DNA from: Oceanobacillus senegalensis
GTDB taxonomy: Bacteria > Bacillota > Bacilli > Bacillales > Amphibacillaceae
Length of the DNA: 64,000 bases
Direction: 5' to 3'
NCBI RefSeq assembly: GCF_900176885.1
Contig: NZ_LT839648.1
Span: 1,205,049-1,269,048 of the forward strand
Every line of letters begins with the position of its first letter. Positions within the stretch are counted from its first letter, which is position 1. Below, piece after piece: positions 53,327 to 62,173 of the stretch. Made by a program: the position numbers and the translations under genes. The notes beneath the pieces were generated by a model. It did not search any database. It was not told where the DNA came from and was given only the letters and a program-made list of their open reading frames with translations.

Positions 53327-53923
53327 GGAATGGTGCAGTATTCTAGTCAGTCCTCCTATCTTGAAGGCGGGCCTAAAAATCCGCTAAAGGGCACATCGAT
53401 GAAGTTCCTTGTGTTGGCTTGAGGCGCCCAGCCTTGGGTCAGTGCTGGGAGTTAAGGATTTCGGGCGATCCACAAAGGCATGTGGGCGTTGACCCGATTT
53501 CCGCGGAGGCCCATCTCTGTGGGGATAGCTAAGCCTAGTTATCTTTATGGAATGGGGTATGAACCTGCAAAGTTTGGTAAGGGACACCTTATATGCAGCG
53601 TAGCCTGTCTTGAGTGGTGCTGAGGGGATTAGATGATCAGCACTAGATTTAGATGGCCACTGGATCTAGTGCTAATGTCTATGAAATCAGTACTGCAAAA
53701 GAGACTAGGGATAGGTTAAAGGCTGTGGAGGAAATCTCCTAGACTGTTCATTTTGACTTTTAAAAGGGATTATAGTGCGGACTAAGTGGTAATCTAGTCT
53801 AGCTTTTGGCGACAAAGCTAAGATGGATTTAAAAGGGAACTGCCTTCATGGCGACATGGGGTATCTATCTGGGAAAACCTACTAGACCTAAGCCGCAGTC
53901 TTAACCTTTTAAAAGACCATTCC
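53327..53923 (+). ncRNA. ole: OLE RNA (ornate, large, extremophilic)
   Basis: About 600 nt without a usable reading frame, GC-richer than its surroundings, between ispA and oapA, the diagnostic place of OLE RNA in Bacilli. The ends pair: GGAATGGT (53327-53334) with ACCATTCC (53916-53923). Internal stems include AGCACTAGAT (53639-53648) with ATCTAGTGCT (53664-53673) and CGGG (near 53462) with CCCG. OLE RNA forms a membrane-bound complex with OapA and is linked in B. halodurans to tolerance of cold, alcohols and to magnesium/energy stress. Identification comes from locus, length and structure; I could not run the Rfam model RF01071. Confidence 0.9.
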
Positions 53924-53952
53924 ATTTACATAATGTATGATTGAGGTATTGT

Positions 53953-54528
53953 ATGAACTCACAATTAAAACGTTCTCTTAAGTTTAGCTTTTCTATCGCC
54001 GTTATCACATTTGTGTTAGCGGCTATTTTTTCAGTTGTTTCATCTTCTATTTTGAGTGGTGTAGTATGGATAACAGGGCTTCTAATCGTATTCTTAATAG
54101 TGCTAGTAGGAGTGGTCTTTGACATGCTAGGAATAGCCGCTACTGCTGCAGATGAGACACCATTCCATGCAATGGCTGCCGAAAAAATACCAGGAGCAAA
54201 AGAAGCTGTTTATCTTGTCAGAAACGCAGACCGGTTTGCCAGCTTTTGTAACGATGTGATTGGAGATATTTCAGGTATTGTAAGTGGAACAGCATCTGGA
54301 ATGGTTGTATTACAAATTGCAACACTCTTAAATCAGAGTGAGGGATCTCCAGGACAACTGATTTTATCAACGTTTTTAACGAGTGTTGTAGCTGCAGTCA
54401 CAGTGGGTGGAAAAGCTGTTGGAAAAACCATGGCAATTAATAGTTCCACTAAAATTATATATTTTGCAGGAAAAATTCTTTTTATATTGCAAAATAAGTT
54501 GAAACTAAAAATTATAAAAAAAAATTAA
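53953..54528 (+). CDS. oapA: OLE-associated membrane protein OapA
   Basis: 191 residues with four membrane helices (about 12-32, 36-57, 118-133, 138-155) and the conserved soluble stretch between helices 2 and 3 (D-E-T-P-F-H-A-M-A-A-E-K-I-P-G-A-K-E-A). The C-terminus is very basic (K-L-K-L-K-I-I-K-K-N), suited to RNA. OapA is the known protein partner holding OLE RNA at the membrane; it resembles DUF21 magnesium transporters. ATG 53953 with GAGGT upstream is preferred over a TTG at 53941. dxs, which usually comes next, is absent. Confidence 0.88.
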   Translation: MNSQLKRSLKFSFSIAVITFVLAAIFSVVSSSILSGVVWITGLLIVFLIVLVGVVFDMLGIAATAADETPFHAMAAEKIPGAKEAVYLVRNADRFASFCNDVIGDISGIVSGTASGMVVLQIATLLNQSEGSPGQLILSTFLTSVVAAVTVGGKAVGKTMAINSSTKIIYFAGKILFILQNKLKLKIIKKN

Positions 54529-54549
54529 ATGTTAAAAAGGATAGGCTAA

Positions 54550-55359
54550 ATGAGCAAAAAACGACTTGATGAATTATTGGTAGAAAGAAATCTTGCTCAA
54601 ACAGTTGAAAAAGCAAAGCGTCTAATAATGGCAGGACTTGTTTTTTCGGAGCAGGAAAGATTAGATAAAGCTGGTATGCAAGTGAAATCGGATATCCCGT
54701 TAAACGTAAAAGGCAAACAAAATCCTTATGTAGGGCGTGGTGGATTAAAACTAGAAAAGGCTCTTACTTTTTTCTCAGTGGGTGCTAAAGATAAAATATT
54801 AATTGATATTGGCTCTTCTACAGGAGGTTTTACAGATTGCGCATTACAGCATGGAGCTAAACTAAGTTATGCGATTGATGTGGGATATAATCAACTAGAT
54901 TGGAAACTAAGAAATGATGTCCGCGTAGTTGTAATGGAACGAACGAATTTTAAACACGTTACAGCTGATATGCTACATAAAGGTAAGCCCAATTTGGCAA
55001 CAATCGATGTTTCCTTCATTTCTCTAAGACAGATTCTTCCTGTTCTAAAGCATTTATTACTAGAAAATAGTGATATTATAGCATTAATAAAGCCACAGTT
55101 TGAAGCAAAAAGAGAAGAAGTGGGAGAAAATGGAATTGTTCGTGACAAAATTGTTCACTTAGAGGTATTAAATAAAATTATTGATTTTGCTAAGAATGAG
55201 TCATATGAGTTATTAAATTTAACATTTTCACCGATAACAGGTGGAGAGGGAAATATTGAATTTCTTGCTCATTTCGGTTGGGATAAAAAAGGGAGAACGA
55301 AAAATCAATTAGATATCGAAAAAATAGTAAAAGAGGCGCACGTTCAATTAATGAAATAG
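54550..55359 (+). CDS. yqxC: TlyA-family rRNA methyltransferase (YqxC)
   Basis: 269 residues: N-terminal S4 RNA-binding domain (1-60, R-L-D-E-L-L-V-E-R) and an FtsJ/RrmJ-like methyltransferase domain with the SAM loop [11 protein letters not shown] (about 82-92). The family 2'-O-methylates rRNA; in Bacillus it is linked to ahrC and recN as here. It was also called a haemolysin in older annotation. It starts 21 bp after oapA, so OLE/oapA may be co-transcribed with it. Confidence 0.93.
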   Translation: MSKKRLDELLVERNLAQTVEKAKRLIMAGLVFSEQERLDKAGMQVKSDIPLNVKGKQNPYVGRGGLKLEKALTFFSVGAKDKILIDIGSSTGGFTDCALQHGAKLSYAIDVGYNQLDWKLRNDVRVVVMERTNFKHVTADMLHKGKPNLATIDVSFISLRQILPVLKHLLLENSDIIALIKPQFEAKREEVGENGIVRDKIVHLEVLNKIIDFAKNESYELLNLTFSPITGGEGNIEFLAHFGWDKKGRTKNQLDIEKIVKEAHVQLMK

Positions 55360-55387
55360 AGATAGTACGAATTGTAGGAGTTGGAAA

Positions 55388-55837
55388 ATGAGTAAAATTC
55401 AACGTCATCTAAAAATACGAGAACTTATAACAGAAGATGAAATAGAAACGCAAGACGATCTAGTGGATCGATTGAAATCACTTGGATATAATGTAACACA
55501 AGCTACTGTTTCTAGGGATATTAAGGAACTGCAGCTTGTGAAAGTTCCAGCAAGTGATGGGAGATATAAGTATAGCTTACCCGCTGATAATCGCTATAAC
55601 CCACTTGAAAAATTAAAGAGACTAATTGTAGATGTCTTTGTTAAGATAGATTCTGCTAGCCATTTTGTCGTTTTGCATACTCTTCCGGGTAATGCAAATG
55701 CCATAGGGGTTTTAATTGATAACTTGGATTGGGATGAGATAATGGGAACCATTTGTGGTGATGACACGTGTCTAATCATTTGTCGAACAGTTGAAGAATC
55801 AGAAAAAATAAAGAATCGTTTCATTAATATGTTATAA
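55388..55837 (+). CDS. ahrC: Arginine repressor/activator AhrC (ArgR)
   Basis: 149 residues: winged helix N-terminal DNA-binding domain ([10 protein letters not shown] ... [12 protein letters not shown]) and a C-terminal hexamerisation/arginine-binding domain with L-P-G-N-A-N-A-I-G and G-D-D-T-C-L-I-I-C. Represses arginine synthesis and activates catabolism. TAGGAGTTGG precedes the ATG. Confidence 0.96.
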   Translation: MSKIQRHLKIRELITEDEIETQDDLVDRLKSLGYNVTQATVSRDIKELQLVKVPASDGRYKYSLPADNRYNPLEKLKRLIVDVFVKIDSASHFVVLHTLPGNANAIGVLIDNLDWDEIMGTICGDDTCLIICRTVEESEKIKNRFINML

Positions 55838-55862
55838 ACATATATCTCTTGAGGTGATGACT

Positions 55863-57569
55863 GTGTTAACAGAATTATCTATTCATGACTTTGCGATTAT
55901 AGATAAGGTAGCGATTACATTTAATGAAGGGTTAACCGTTTTGACAGGGGAAACAGGGGCAGGTAAATCAATTATTATTGATGCTATCCAATTACTTGCA
56001 GGTGGTAGGGGGTCTGTTGAATATGTTAGACATGGCGCCAAACGATGCGAAATTGAAGGTCTATTTACAATTAATAATTCTACACACCGCATTTATGATG
56101 TGGCGAAGCAATTTGGGGTAGAAATTCAAGACGGACAAGTTGTATTGGAACGATCCATAACCTCCTCTGGAAAAAGTATATGTAGGGTGAATAGGAAGTT
56201 AGTCACTTTAGCAATTTTAAGGGAATTTGGTAGAACACTCATTGATATACACAGTCAACATGAGACACAGGTTTTAATGAATCCAGATAATCATTTGGAT
56301 TTTTTAGATATGTATGAACCACAACAAATCATGAAAGCAAAAAAAGAATACCAAATTCTTTACGAAAGACTTTCTACCTTAAAACGCCGATATAAACAGT
56401 TGAATGATAATGAACAAGAAATGGCACATCGTTTAGATTTATTAGAATTTCAAAAAAATGAAATAGAACAAGCTAAGTTAACTCCAAATGAAGATGAGGT
56501 TCTGGAAGAGGAAAGAAATTCGCTCGTTAACTTTGAACGAATTTATACCTCACTCACTGATGCTTATCAAGCTTTGTATGGTGAAAGTAAAGGTTTAGAA
56601 TGGTTAAACAAAGCACAAGTATCCATGGAGGAAAATTCCAAATATGATTCCTTTATTGAAGAAAAAGCACAGGAACTAGCCAACCATTATTATGCACTTG
56701 AAGACTTAACGTATGAATTAAGGAATCAAGTAGATAGCCTTCATTTTAATCCGAACCGTTTAAATGAAATTGAATCACGCTTAAATGAAATAAATCGACT
56801 AAAAAAGAAATACGGAGTTACGGTCAATGAGGTTCTTGAATATTTAGCAAAAGTTGAAGAGGAAATAGAGGAAATTACAAATAAAGACTCTCACTTAGCC
56901 TCTTTAGCAGAGCAGATTCAAGAAATGGAGAAGGACGCAATACTTGAAGCACAACAATTACATGATATTCGGAAGCAAGCATCTGAAAAGCTAACGAAAG
57001 CAATTCAAAAAGAGTTTAAAGATTTATATCTCGAAAAAGCTACATTTTCCATATCCTTTCATCTCGATAATCATGACCACAACTTAAAACTACATAAAAA
57101 TGGATTTGATCATGTTCAATTTTTAATATCCACTAACCCTGGTGAACCATTGAAAGTTCTAAATAAGGTTGCATCTGGTGGAGAGTTATCACGTATCATG
57201 CTCGCTCTAAAAAAAATTTTTGCGAAACACCAAGGAGTTACAAGTGTAATTTTTGATGAAGTAGATACTGGTGTAAGTGGAAGAGTCGCACAAGCTATTG
57301 CTGAGAAAATTGATCAGATTTCAAAGGATTCACAGGTACTATGTATTACCCATTTACCACAGGTTGCTGCAATGGCAGACACGCATAAATTTATACAAAA
57401 GCTTGAAAAAGAAAAACGTACTGTTACCAAGGTATCTGAATTGACTAAGGATGATCAAATTGAAGAATTAAGCCGGATGATAACAGGCACAAAACTTACG
57501 GAGACAGCAAAAGAACATGCTAAAGAACTACTCGATTTGGCATCCACCTTTAAATCAACAGGTAGTTGA
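55863..57569 (+). CDS. recN: DNA repair protein RecN
   Basis: 568-residue SMC-like ATPase acting early in double-strand break repair. Walker A G-E-T-G-A-G-K-S (about 30-37), long coiled-coil arms (about 160-370), ABC signature A-S-G-G-E-L-S-R-I-M (about 440) and Walker B S-V-I-F-D-E-V-D-T-G. The GTG at 55863 is chosen because the protein then starts M-L-T-E-L-S-I like known RecN and GAGGTGA lies just upstream; longer starts at 55854/55857 overlap that site. Confidence 0.95.
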   Translation: MLTELSIHDFAIIDKVAITFNEGLTVLTGETGAGKSIIIDAIQLLAGGRGSVEYVRHGAKRCEIEGLFTINNSTHRIYDVAKQFGVEIQDGQVVLERSITSSGKSICRVNRKLVTLAILREFGRTLIDIHSQHETQVLMNPDNHLDFLDMYEPQQIMKAKKEYQILYERLSTLKRRYKQLNDNEQEMAHRLDLLEFQKNEIEQAKLTPNEDEVLEEERNSLVNFERIYTSLTDAYQALYGESKGLEWLNKAQVSMEENSKYDSFIEEKAQELANHYYALEDLTYELRNQVDSLHFNPNRLNEIESRLNEINRLKKKYGVTVNEVLEYLAKVEEEIEEITNKDSHLASLAEQIQEMEKDAILEAQQLHDIRKQASEKLTKAIQKEFKDLYLEKATFSISFHLDNHDHNLKLHKNGFDHVQFLISTNPGEPLKVLNKVASGGELSRIMLALKKIFAKHQGVTSVIFDEVDTGVSGRVAQAIAEKIDQISKDSQVLCITHLPQVAAMADTHKFIQKLEKEKRTVTKVSELTKDDQIEELSRMITGTKLTETAKEHAKELLDLASTFKSTGS

Positions 57570-57580
57570 ATAATTTTACG

Positions 57581-57616
57581 AAAAAAGTCAGAAACTAAAG
57601 CAACTGGCTTTTTTTT
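57581..57616 (+). terminator. Terminator after recN
   Basis: AAAAAAGTCAG pairs with CTGGCTTTTTT (one G-T), 12-nt loop, followed by T. Confidence 0.8.
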
Positions 57617-57722
57617 AATGTAAAAAATATAATAAAAAGGTCAATAACTAAAAGATGTTTTTTATTCCATATTTAAGGATTTTTCGATAGGAAAAGTTAA
57701 ACATTTTTCTTATGATTCTCCA

Positions 57723-57752
57723 GTTTAAAACATCCTCTATGAGGTCAAATTA
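57723..57752 (+). promoter_or_regulatory. Sigma-F promoter of spoIVB
   Basis: GTTTA (57723-57727), 15 bp, GGTCAAATTA (57743-57752); both fit the sigma-F consensus (GYWTA and GGnnAnAHTR) with normal spacing. The -10 also partly fits sigma-G. This agrees with forespore expression of spoIVB. Confidence 0.65.
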
Positions 57753-57804
57753 GAAATACAGATAAATAAATGGTGTGGGTTAAAGAACAAGGAGAGTGAA
57801 CCAG

Positions 57805-59091
57805 TTGAAAATACCGCAGTTAAATATAGTTAGGCGTTTTATAGGTGTTATGCTCCTTATTGCAGTAATTGCAGTTCCTATGTTAACCCCAATCAATAAG
57901 TATCTCTCTATTCCGAGTCAAATCATTACTACAAACAAAGATACTCCTATAGAGGTACCTTATTTAGGAGAACATATAACCGTTGATACTACAAGTGAAC
58001 ATGTACAAGCCATTGATTCTTCAACCTTTCATGCTACAGAGCCGGGAAAAAGTGAATTGGTATATGAGGTAAGTGGTTTTCCAATTAAAAAAGTTAACTT
58101 ATCTGTTTTGGAAGACTTGAAAGTAATTCCAGGTGGACAGTCTATTGGTGTTCAGTTACAAACATTAGGTGTATTGGTAGTAGGGCATCACCTAGTAAAT
58201 ACAGAAGATGGTACGGTATCGCCTGGCGAAGAGGCTGAAATTGCTGTAGGAGATGTTATTGTTAAGATTAATGATAAACCAGTAAAGGAAATGAAGGAAA
58301 TTAAAGACTATGTTATTAAGGCTGGCGAAAATAAAAAAGCATTAGATATAACAATAAAAAGGGATAAAGAATTAATTGAAACAACATTAGAACCGGTACT
58401 TGATAATAAGGATGATGAATACAAAATAGGTTTATATATTAGGGATTCAGCGGCAGGTATAGGTACGATGACTTTTTATGAACCAGAATCCAAAAAATAT
58501 GGAGCATTAGGTCATGTCATATCTGATGTGGATACTAAAAAACCAGTTCAGATTAATGATGGTACCATTGTCCGTTCTTCTGTTACCTCAATTGATAAAG
58601 GAAATAATGGTGTACCAGGGGAAAAACAAGCTAAATTTTCTATAAAGGAAAATAAGATAGGGAATATCACTAAAAATAGTCCATTTGGTATTTTTGGTGA
58701 ATTGAATACGACCATCAAGAATGGGAAATACGATAAACCGATGCCAATTGCATTATCACATGAGGTAAAAGAAGGTCCCGCGAAAATTTTAACCGTTGTT
58801 GAGGGGGAAAAAGTGGAAGAGTACGAAGTTGAGATAATTAGTAGCGTACCACAAAAATACCCAGCAACTAAAGGGATGGTTGTTCAAATTACGGATGAAG
58901 AATTATTAGATAAGACAGGTGGAATTGTTCAAGGTATGAGTGGAAGTCCAATTATACAAGACAATAAGATAGTAGGTGCAATTACACACGTTTTTGTTAA
59001 TGATCCAACTTCTGGATATGGTGTTCATATAGAGTGGATGCTTCAAGATGCCGGGATTAATGTTTACAAAGACAAAAAACAAGCAAGTTAA
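57805..59091 (+). CDS. spoIVB: SpoIVB serine peptidase (stage IV sporulation signal)
   Basis: 428 residues: N-terminal membrane anchor (about 10-30), PDZ domain (about 100-200, G-G-Q-S-I-G-V-Q-L), and an S55 chymotrypsin-like peptidase with His in L-G-H-V-I-S-D and Ser in G-M-S-G-S-P-I. Secreted from the forespore, it triggers pro-sigma-K processing by cutting SpoIVFA. TTG 57805 with AAGGAGAG eight bases upstream is preferred to a GTG at 57796. Confidence 0.95.
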   Translation: MKIPQLNIVRRFIGVMLLIAVIAVPMLTPINKYLSIPSQIITTNKDTPIEVPYLGEHITVDTTSEHVQAIDSSTFHATEPGKSELVYEVSGFPIKKVNLSVLEDLKVIPGGQSIGVQLQTLGVLVVGHHLVNTEDGTVSPGEEAEIAVGDVIVKINDKPVKEMKEIKDYVIKAGENKKALDITIKRDKELIETTLEPVLDNKDDEYKIGLYIRDSAAGIGTMTFYEPESKKYGALGHVISDVDTKKPVQINDGTIVRSSVTSIDKGNNGVPGEKQAKFSIKENKIGNITKNSPFGIFGELNTTIKNGKYDKPMPIALSHEVKEGPAKILTVVEGEKVEEYEVEIISSVPQKYPATKGMVVQITDEELLDKTGGIVQGMSGSPIIQDNKIVGAITHVFVNDPTSGYGVHIEWMLQDAGINVYKDKKQAS

Positions 59092-59141
59092 AAAAGTGAT
59101 TTGTTGTGGGACAGTGATTCCATAACAAATCACTTTTTTTT
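59091..59141 (+). terminator. Terminator after spoIVB
   Basis: AAAAAGTGATTTGTT pairs with AACAAATCACTTTTT over an 18-nt loop, followed by T. Confidence 0.88.
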
Positions 59142-59213
59142 CATTTATAATTACAGTTGAAGGCTTATGTGCAGTAACTTGTTTAGTTTATCGTAGGTTA
59201 AAGAGAAGTAATA

Positions 59214-59262
59214 CCCCCACCTTAAAAATGGAGGAAACATGAATCATTTTAGTGTGGGAGGG
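59214..59262. repeat. Imperfect inverted repeat upstream of spo0A
   Basis: CCCCCAC followed by TTAAAAATG (59214-59230) faces CATTTTAGTGTGGGAGGG (59245-59262), giving a hairpin of about 16 pairs with bulges. It has no T-run. It may be a relic of a small element or a regulatory structure. The remaining gap between spoIVB and spo0A carries the 0A box and the sigma-H promoter. Confidence 0.45.
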
Positions 59263-59305
59263 CCTTGTGTTATTTGGTGTATTTGTTTTTTCACCCACAT
59301 ACTTT

Positions 59306-59312
59306 TTCGACA
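59306..59312 (-). promoter_or_regulatory. 0A box upstream of spo0A
   Basis: TTCGACA, the exact complement of the Spo0A-binding heptamer TGTCGAA. A second imperfect match, TGTCGTA, lies at 59328-59334. Autoregulation of spo0A through such boxes is known in B. subtilis. Confidence 0.6.
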
Positions 59313-59407
59313 AACGGGTACTATTCATGTCGTATTTTATCGTAAATTAAAGGAAAATAGAGAAAACAATAGAAAATATAAAAAAATACAATCTTTTTGA
59401 ATAAAAA

Positions 59408-59434
59408 AAAGGATAATTAGAATTTTTGTAGAAT
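59408..59434 (+). promoter_or_regulatory. Sigma-H promoter of spo0A
   Basis: AAAGGATAA (59408-59416), 11 bp, GTAGAAT (59428-59434), a full match to RnAGGAwWW-N11-RnnGAAT. It corresponds to the sporulation promoter Ps of B. subtilis spo0A. Confidence 0.8.
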
Positions 59435-59499
59435 ATCTTTAAAGGGATAGGTAATCGCATTTGTGAAGAGTTAGTGAAGATTAAAAGGAGGAGCTTTTT

Positions 59500-60270
59500 T
59501 TGAAGAATATAACGATTGGAATAGTGGATGACAACAAAGAACTAGTTCAAATGATGGAGGATTATTTTGATGAACAAGATGATATCGAAGTAATTGGAAC
59601 AGCATTTAATGGGAAAGACTGTTTGAGCATGCTAGAAGATTTAGAACCAGATGTATTAGTTTTAGATATCATCATGCCTCATATAGATGGATTAGCCGTT
59701 TTGAATACAATAAGGGAGAAGGGCATGAACTCGAATGTTATTATGCTTACAGCTTTTGGTCAAGAAGAGGTTATGAAAAAAGCTGTTGATTTAGGAGCTT
59801 CATACTTTATATTAAAGCCCTTTGATCTTGACCATTTAGCAGATCAGATCCGACAAGTGGAAGGAAAACAAGTTATCCAATCCAGTATTAAAAAATCGAG
59901 TAAAAAGGAGAAAAAACAAGATCTTGAAGCAAGTATTACTAATATCATACATGAAATTGGTGTTCCAGCACATATTAAGGGTTACATGTACTTAAGAGAA
60001 GCAATCACCATGGTGTATAATGATATAGAATTATTAGGTTCCATTACGAAGGTATTATATCCTGCAATTGCTAAAAAGTTTAATACAACATCTTCACGTG
60101 TAGAGAGGGCTATTCGTCATGCAATTGAAGTAGCATGGAGCCGTGGTAACATTGATTCTATTTCACAGTTGTTTGGGTATACAATCAATATTTCTAAGGC
60201 TAAGCCAACCAATTCCGAATTTATTGCCATGGTTGCCGACCGCCTTCGATTAGAACATAAAGCAAGTTAA
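59500..60270 (+). CDS. spo0A: Master sporulation response regulator Spo0A
   Basis: 256 residues: receiver domain with acidic Asp10-Asp11, phospho-acceptor Asp56 and Lys near 108 (L-K-P-F-D), then a Ser/Lys-rich linker and the C-terminal DNA-binding domain with the recognition helix around [16 protein letters not shown]. It switches growth to sporulation. TTG 59500 follows AGGAGGAGC. The last residues R-L-R-L-E-H-K-A-S match Bacillus Spo0A. Confidence 0.98.
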   Translation: MKNITIGIVDDNKELVQMMEDYFDEQDDIEVIGTAFNGKDCLSMLEDLEPDVLVLDIIMPHIDGLAVLNTIREKGMNSNVIMLTAFGQEEVMKKAVDLGASYFILKPFDLDHLADQIRQVEGKQVIQSSIKKSSKKEKKQDLEASITNIIHEIGVPAHIKGYMYLREAITMVYNDIELLGSITKVLYPAIAKKFNTTSSRVERAIRHAIEVAWSRGNIDSISQLFGYTINISKAKPTNSEFIAMVADRLRLEHKAS

Positions 60271-60280
60271 TTATAAAATA

Positions 60281-60320
60281 AAAAATATTACTGTACCATT
60301 TCGGTACAGTAATATTTTTT
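60281..60320. terminator. Bidirectional terminator between spo0A and the aspartokinase gene
   Basis: AAAAATATTACTGTACC pairs with GGTACAGTAATATTTTT around a small loop. Confidence 0.9.
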
Positions 60321-60330
60321 AAACTCATTT

Positions 60331-61677
60331 TTATTCAAAAAATGCACGATATAATGATTGTATAGCTTTTTCAATCTCTGTTTCTTGGATTCCAAACATC
60401 ATGGAAACTTCTGAAGAGCCCTGATTAATCATGTCAATGTTTATGTTTGCAGATGAAAAGGCGGATACCGCTTGTTGGGCAACACCAATTGTATTCACAA
60501 GACCTTCCCCAACTACCATAATAATAGCTATCCCACGTTGAAGGCTAACTGTATCAGGATGTAGTTCATCATTTATTCGTTGAATAATAAGTTCCTCTTT
60601 TTCTGGTGTAAGGTTACTCTCTTTAATAATAACAGATATATCATCAATACCTGACGGAGCATGTTCAAAGGAAATATCTTCGTCTTCGAGAATATTCAAT
60701 AGCTTACGTCCAAAACCAATCTCTCTGTTCATTAAGTATTTACTTACGTACAAACTACAGAATCCATTATCACTCGCTATTCCAGAGACGCATCGGTCGT
60801 TTATTTCTCTTTCAGCTAGTATCAATGTCCCTTTTGCTTCTGGATTATTTGTATTTTTTATACATACTGGAACCTTTGCCCGGATAGCTGGTATTAATGC
60901 TTCATCATGAAATACAGAGAAACCGGCATAGGATAATTCACGCATTTCCTTATACGTTAACTCGGTTATTTCTTTTGGATTTTCTACAATTGTTGGATTA
61001 ACAGTATATACAGAATTAACATCAGTAAAGTTCTCGTATAAACTCGCTTGTACCCCGGCAGCGACAATCGATCCTGTTATGTCCGAGCCTCCACGAGAAA
61101 ATGTTACTAAAGTTCCTTCCTCCGAATATCCAAAAAATCCAGGAATGACAAGAATCCCGTCTTCCTCTCTTAGGTTATACATCTTCGCAAGGCTATCTGG
61201 TAATATTTGTGCATTTCCTGGCTCATCGCTAACAATAATACCCGCTTCTTTAGGATTTATGTAACGGGCAGATAAGCCAATTTCCGATAAATATGCACCG
61301 ATAATTTTGGCGTTATTATTTTCACCAATTGCCTTAATTGAGTCCATCTTTGTATCGTTACTTACATCCATTGCTAATGTGGATTTAATACTTTTTTCAA
61401 TTTCCATCATTAAAGATGAAGATAATTCTAGTTCATCAATAATTTCCTTAAATCTTTCAATTACTAACGAATAGTATTCCTCATAGGGCTCATCATTAAT
61501 ATAAGCGTTCCCCATGTTTATTAGCATATCTGTCATTTTAAAATCGTCGCTACTACGTTTACCTGGAGCGGATACAACAATAAATTTTCGTTCTTGATCA
61601 CTTTTGATAATGTCCGCCACTTTTTTGATTTGTGTAGCATTTGCTACAGAACTTCCACCGAATTTTGCTACTTTCAT
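60331..61677 (-). CDS. Aspartate kinase (aspartokinase III type, YclM/ThrD-like)
   Basis: 448 residues. Phosphorylates aspartate, the first step to lysine, threonine, methionine and dipicolinate. Kinase domain start V-A-K-F-G-G-S-S-V, S-A-P-G-K-R, R-G-G-S-D-I-T-G, and two ACT domains at the C-terminus (about 300-448, with V-G-E-G-L-V-N-T-I-G-V and I-N-I-D-M-I-N-Q-G-S-S-E-V). The monofunctional form resembles B. subtilis YclM. It stands where B. subtilis has yqiG and others, so it is a relocated gene. No lysine riboswitch is seen upstream. Likely monocistronic. Confidence 0.9.
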   Translation of the reverse strand: MKVAKFGGSSVANATQIKKVADIIKSDQERKFIVVSAPGKRSSDDFKMTDMLINMGNAYINDEPYEEYYSLVIERFKEIIDELELSSSLMMEIEKSIKSTLAMDVSNDTKMDSIKAIGENNNAKIIGAYLSEIGLSARYINPKEAGIIVSDEPGNAQILPDSLAKMYNLREEDGILVIPGFFGYSEEGTLVTFSRGGSDITGSIVAAGVQASLYENFTDVNSVYTVNPTIVENPKEITELTYKEMRELSYAGFSVFHDEALIPAIRAKVPVCIKNTNNPEAKGTLILAEREINDRCVSGIASDNGFCSLYVSKYLMNREIGFGRKLLNILEDEDISFEHAPSGIDDISVIIKESNLTPEKEELIIQRINDELHPDTVSLQRGIAIIMVVGEGLVNTIGVAQQAVSAFSSANINIDMINQGSSEVSMMFGIQETEIEKAIQSLYRAFFE

Positions 61678-61751
61678 TTTTCTCCCCCTGATTTGGTTGA
61701 TTATTTTTTATAATAACATAATTACTCTAATAATCTATTAAAAAAGGAAAA

Positions 61752-61776
61752 AAAGATGGAATTTTTCCCATCCTTT
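61752..61776 (-). terminator. Terminator after yqzF
   Basis: Read on the minus strand: GATGGG, short loop, CCATC, followed by a run of seven T. It starts at the stop codon of yqzF. Confidence 0.75.
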
Positions 61777-62039
61777 CAGTCTCTTGTCGTATGATTAGAA
61801 GGTTTTTGTTCTTTATCTGGTATTGCCTGATAATTGTTTTTGCGATCACGATAAACAATAAACCCTCCAATAAAAATAAGTCCAAAAATAAATAATAATA
61901 ATCCCACAAAAAACTGAAATCCTGCATTTAATAAGATAGCATGATAATCCGCAAATATAGAGTCTCTCATCAATTTAATGCCATAAACGGCAACAAGTCC
62001 AGGAATAAGTAGTACCGATAAAGCAATAATCCTTCCCAT
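61776..62039 (-). CDS. yqzF: DUF2627 membrane protein (YqzF)
   Basis: 87 residues with two hydrophobic helices (about 4-20 and 37-62) joined by a loop with M-R-D-S-I-F, and a basic, hydrophilic tail. Recognised as DUF2627, which precedes bkdR in Bacillus as here. Function unknown. GAGAGG lies upstream of the ATG. Confidence 0.82.
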   Translation of the reverse strand: MGRIIALSVLLIPGLVAVYGIKLMRDSIFADYHAILLNAGFQFFVGLLLFIFGLIFIGGFIVYRDRKNNYQAIPDKEQKPSNHTTRD

Positions 62040-62173
62040 GATTTAAATACCTCTCCTATGTATGGTGTCTACAATTATATCAAAAATATAATGAAAATAG
62101 AAATAATAGCTTTGCCAAATTGAATGAGATAACATATGATAAAACTATGCAAGAGTTTGCAAGGGGGGGTTGG

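Noticed and set aside
53384-53587. 67-residue minus-strand reading frame
   Set aside because: It lies wholly inside the OLE RNA gene, antisense to it, with no ribosome site.
61678-61775. Lysine riboswitch for the aspartokinase gene
   Set aside because: Only about 100 bp separate it from yqzF, and no lysine aptamer sequence is seen.
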